Assembly: GCA_934434925.1 (NCBI GenBank)
Contig: CAKSAC010000019.1
Span: 1-17,691, forward strand
Reading direction: 5' to 3'
DNA from: an uncultured Eubacteriales bacterium
GTDB lineage: Bacteria > Bacillota > Clostridia > Oscillospirales > CAG-272
DNA: 17,691 nucleotides
The notes beneath the pieces are model-generated. The model was not told the origin of the DNA, ran no database searches, and saw nothing but the letters and a program-made list of their open reading frames with translations. The position numbers and the translations under genes are program-made. Positions 15,046 through 17,691 of this stretch are shown here, piece after piece (positions within the stretch are counted from its first letter, which is position 1; every line of letters starts with the position of its first letter).

Positions 15046-15074
15046 GGAGAGGAAATCCGAAAGGAGAAAAGAAA

Positions 15075-16319
15075 ATGCGCTCATACGAAAATGCCAAAAC
15101 CGCCTATGCGACCATCGGCGTAGATACCGATCGGGCTATGGAGTTGCTCCGGAAGATTCCCGTCTCTCTCCACTGCTGGCAGGGGGATGACGTACATGGC
15201 TTTGACGGTGACGGCCGCCTCAGCGGCGGTATCCAGACAACCGGAAACTATCCCGGTCGCGCCCGCACTCCTGCGGAGCTGATGGCCGATATAGAACAGG
15301 TCATGCGCCTCGCCCCGGGGATGAAAAAACTCAATCTGCACGCCTGTTACGCCATCTTTGCGGACGGGGAACACGCGGATCGGGATTGCCTGGAACCGAA
15401 ACATTTTGCTCCGTGGGTGGACTTTGCCCGCCGTCACGGTATCGGGATCGACTTCAACCCCACCTTTTTCTCGCACCCGAAGGCAAACGGGCTGACGCTT
15501 TCTTCTCCCGACGAACCGATCCGTGCCTTTTGGGTTGCCCACGGACGGGCATGCGTCCGCATTTCGGAATATTTCGCCAAGGAAACCGGTATCCCCTGCG
15601 TCATGAATATCTGGACGGGAGACGGTCTCAAAGACATCCCCGCCGACCGCATGGGTCCCAGGGAACGTTACCGCCGGTCGATTGAAGAGATTCTCGCCGA
15701 GCCGCATGATCCGGAACTCGTCAAACCCTGTGTGGAATCCAAGGTTTTCGGTATCGGCGTTGAATCCTATACCGTCGGTTCCGCAGAATTTGCGCTTTCC
15801 TTTGCCGCCACACATCCCGGATGCCTGCCGCTGATGGACAACGGCCACTATCACCCCACCGAAGTCGTGTCCGACAAAATTCCTGCCCTGCTCTGCTTTT
15901 TCCCGAAGATTGCGCTGCATATCACCCGTCCCGTCCGCTGGGACTCCGACCATGTGGTGCTTTTTGACGATGAAACAAAGGAAATGGCGACCGAAATCGT
16001 GCGTTGCGAAGCCCTGGACCGGGTCTATATGGCGCTCGACTTCTTTGATGCAGGTATCAACCGGATCGCCGCCTGGACGACGGGCTTCCGCTCATGGCAA
16101 AAAGCCTTGCTCTTTGCACTCTGCCAGCCGCATGCGCATTTTCGCGCGTTGCAGGACAGTGGAAACACAACCGATCTGATGCTGGAAAAAGAGGCGCTCA
16201 AAACGCTTCCTTTCGGCGCGGTCTGGGATGAGTATTGTTCGCGTTGCGGCGTACCGGATGACTTCGGTTGTATCAAACCGATACACACTTATGAACGCGA
16301 CGTGCTTTCCGCGCGCTGA
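15075..16319 (+). CDS. rhaA: L-rhamnose isomerase
   Basis: The 414-residue cytoplasmic enzyme converts L-rhamnose to L-rhamnulose (EC 5.3.1.14), the first step of rhamnose use. Alignment by eye with the Escherichia coli enzyme keeps every metal ligand: Glu221 (in VESKVFGIG), Asp255 and His258 (MDNGHYHPTE), His282, Asp290 and Asp292 (RWDSDHVV) and Asp322 (LDFFDAG). The N-terminus SLHCWQGDDVHGFD is also typical. AAGGAG sits 8 nt before the ATG at 15075; the frame is open further upstream to 14889, but that would cross the terminator and promoter. No rhamnulokinase or aldolase is in the window; only an SDR follows, so the rest of the pathway must lie elsewhere or differ. Confidence 0.97.
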   Translation: MRSYENAKTAYATIGVDTDRAMELLRKIPVSLHCWQGDDVHGFDGDGRLSGGIQTTGNYPGRARTPAELMADIEQVMRLAPGMKKLNLHACYAIFADGEHADRDCLEPKHFAPWVDFARRHGIGIDFNPTFFSHPKANGLTLSSPDEPIRAFWVAHGRACVRISEYFAKETGIPCVMNIWTGDGLKDIPADRMGPRERYRRSIEEILAEPHDPELVKPCVESKVFGIGVESYTVGSAEFALSFAATHPGCLPLMDNGHYHPTEVVSDKIPALLCFFPKIALHITRPVRWDSDHVVLFDDETKEMATEIVRCEALDRVYMALDFFDAGINRIAAWTTGFRSWQKALLFALCQPHAHFRALQDSGNTTDLMLEKEALKTLPFGAVWDEYCSRCGVPDDFGCIKPIHTYERDVLSAR

Positions 16320-16452
16320 AACGCAAAAGCTGAAAGCAAAAACCGAACGCCCCCAAATGCAACAACCCCCAAAACGAAAAAAAGACCGAAAACCAAACGC
16401 CACAAAGCAAAAAAATAAAAACGGCGCACTTTCCGCGCCGACGGAGTGAACG
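16320..16452 (+). other. T-depleted A/C-rich spacer with antisense terminator
   Basis: From 16320 to about 16423 the plus strand has only three T residues and little G, while A and C dominate. The C-rich, unstructured RNA resembles a Rho-loading site. At 16426-16440 CGGCGC and GCGCCG form a hairpin. On the plus strand no T-run follows it, but on the minus strand the stem is followed by TTTTTATTTTTTT. It is therefore a canonical terminator for antisense transcription, although no minus-strand gene lies to its right in the window. Confidence 0.6.
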
Positions 16453-17244
16453 ATGCAATATGTTCTGGTAACCGGTGCCGGCGGCGGCATGGGACGCGCC
16501 ACCGTAAAAGCGCTTTGCCAACAGGGATTCTTTGTCTTTGCCTTGGATAAGCAGGCCATTCCGGAAGAAGAAAATGTCCTGCCCGTTGTGGCCGATGTGA
16601 CGGACGAAGCCGAAGTCCTCCGCGCATTTTCGGAAGTGCGCAAAATCACCGATTCTCTGTATGCCGTCATTCACTATGCCGGCATCTACGCATTGGATTC
16701 CTTGGTGGAGATGGAGAGCGCGGCCTTTGAACGGATCTTCCGCGTCAATCTTTTCGGCGCATTTTATGTAAACAAAACTTTCCTTCCTCTCCTGAAACGA
16801 GGGAGCCGCATTCTGATAACGACCAGCGAACTGGCGCCCCTCGACCCGCTTCCTTTCACGGGAATCTATGCCGTCACCAAGGCGGCGCTTGACAAATATG
16901 CCTACGCGCTTCGGATGGAGTTGCAGTTGCTCGGCATCCGGGTTTCTGTTCTGCGGGCCGGGGCGGTACGCACCGATATGCTCGGCAATTCGACCGATGC
17001 CCTGACCCGTTTCTGCGCAAAGACCGGGCTGTATCAATACAATGCCGCCCGCTTCCGGCAAATCGTTGATCGGGTGGAGGCCCGTAGCGTTACGCCTGAA
17101 AAATTGGCAAAGAAAACGCTCTTGATTCTCTCCCGGCGTTCTCCCGGCTTTGCCTACGCCATTAACCGCAATCCTCTTCTGCGCTTGCTCTCCGTTCTGC
17201 CCAAACGCCTTCAATGCGCACTGATTCGCCGCATCCTGCGCTGA
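16453..17244 (+). CDS. Short-chain dehydrogenase/reductase
   Basis: This 263-residue classical SDR has TGAGGGMG (7-14) for the nucleotide, DVT (48-50), Asn99, Ser125 and YAVTK (Tyr139, Lys143). The usual NNAG appears as HYAG (74-77). The C-terminus carries a hydrophobic then basic stretch (NPLLRLLSVLPKRLQCALIRRILR) that parallels the SDR paired with the serine palmitoyltransferase-like gene, so the two are likely paralogues. GGAG lies 6 nt before the ATG. It is 133 bp downstream of rhaA on the same strand and has no obvious promoter. A role in sugar, alcohol or lipid reduction is possible; the sequence does not choose. Confidence 0.85.
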   Translation: MQYVLVTGAGGGMGRATVKALCQQGFFVFALDKQAIPEEENVLPVVADVTDEAEVLRAFSEVRKITDSLYAVIHYAGIYALDSLVEMESAAFERIFRVNLFGAFYVNKTFLPLLKRGSRILITTSELAPLDPLPFTGIYAVTKAALDKYAYALRMELQLLGIRVSVLRAGAVRTDMLGNSTDALTRFCAKTGLYQYNAARFRQIVDRVEARSVTPEKLAKKTLLILSRRSPGFAYAINRNPLLRLLSVLPKRLQCALIRRILR

Positions 17245-17265
17245 TCCCGCCCCTTATTGTCCATG

Positions 17266-17691
17266 CCCCGCCCTTTCTTCCTGCCCGCCCTTCTCGCTCC
17301 CCGCCGGAACATACCCGCCACCCTTTCGCCCCCCCGCAGAACTAAACCCCGCCCCCACCCTCTCCCAAACCAAACCCCACGCCCCCCGCCCGCCCGATTT
17401 TCTCCTCTCCCCTCTTTTTTCGCTCCCCTCCGGAACACACCCGCCACCCTTTCGCCCCCCCGGCGGCTTTTTTGTTTTTCTCTTCCTCGCCCGCCCTTTC
17501 TTCCTCGCCTGCCCTTCCCCCGCGCGGAACTAAACCCCGCGCCTCGCTCTCTCCCAAACCAAACCCACGCCCCCGCCCGCCCGATTTTCTCCTCTCCCCT
17601 CTTTTTTCGCCCCCCGCCGGAACACACCCCCCGCCCATTTTCTCCCCCCCCGGCGGCTTTTTTGTTTTTCTCTTCCTGCCCGCCCTTCCCC
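17266..17691. repeat. Pyrimidine-rich tandem array, unit about 188 bp
   Basis: The region is nearly all C and T on the plus strand. GAACTAAACCCC occurs at 17339 and 17527, GATTTTCTCCTCTCCCCTC at 17396 and 17583, and CGGCGGCTTTTTTG at 17461 and 17651, giving a period of 187-190 bp. A partial earlier unit begins near 17266 and the last unit is cut by the window edge. Within the last unit CCGCCGG and CCGGCGG can pair ahead of CTTTTTTG, a terminator-like arrangement that would serve the SDR gene. No credible coding frame is present; long minus-strand frames here are just arginine/glycine shadows. Confidence 0.85.

Noticed and set aside
14889..15074. N-terminal extension of rhaA
   Set aside because: It would cross a terminator and the promoter; the AAGGAG at 15061 and the family length fit 15075.
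17266..17691. CRISPR-like array at the right end
   Set aside because: Units are about 188 bp and repeat along their whole length; there is no short repeat with unique spacers and no cas gene.

Overview
The window looks like a chromosomal segment of an anaerobic, probably gut-associated Bacillota (Clostridia-like) bacterium. The evidence is strong AGGAG-type ribosome sites, sigma-A-like promoters, a clostridial-type pyruvate phosphate dikinase, a PF06838 methionine gamma-lyase-family gene, an AbrB/SpoVT-type regulator, and a GC-rich coding body beside an AT-rich accessory patch. The assignment is inferred from gene content only. No CRISPR array, prophage or intact insertion sequence is visible.

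Layout. Positions 1-1960 are AT-rich: a (GCTT)10 tract, direct and inverted repeats, a frameshifted 3' remnant of a DUF4143 ATPase, and a complete AlbA_2/Schlafen-type regulator with its own promoter, all on the minus strand. A tRNA-Arg(CCT) with promoter and terminator (2189-2458, minus) marks the border of this patch. ppdK (2690-5335, plus) follows with its own promoter and two terminators. From 5595 to 7850 there is a minus-strand two-gene operon: a serine palmitoyltransferase-like alpha-oxoamine synthase overlapping a short-chain dehydrogenase. Together they could form the first two steps of sphingoid-base synthesis. At 7991-8262 lie two tandem copies of a 135-bp element with a cloverleaf-like fold plus a terminal hairpin, immediately ahead of a DUF4091 putative glycoside hydrolase (8313-9962).

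A shared terminator at 10037-10064 faces a minus-strand group read from right to left: AbrB-like regulator, methionine gamma-lyase-family enzyme (overlapping by 14 bp), then an EamA/DMT transporter. Divergent from these on the plus strand are a GH20-family glycosidase (12923), L-rhamnose isomerase (15075) and a second SDR (16453). The GH20 and rhaA promoters carry the same hexamers and spacing. DUF4091, GH20 and RhaA suggest use of host or plant glycans. The right end (17266-17691) is a non-coding, pyrimidine-rich tandem array of about 188 bp per unit, with a related segment after ppdK.

The most unusual items are the tandem structured 135-bp element, whose copies differ almost only in predicted loops, and the sphingolipid-type gene pair in an apparently Gram-positive context.
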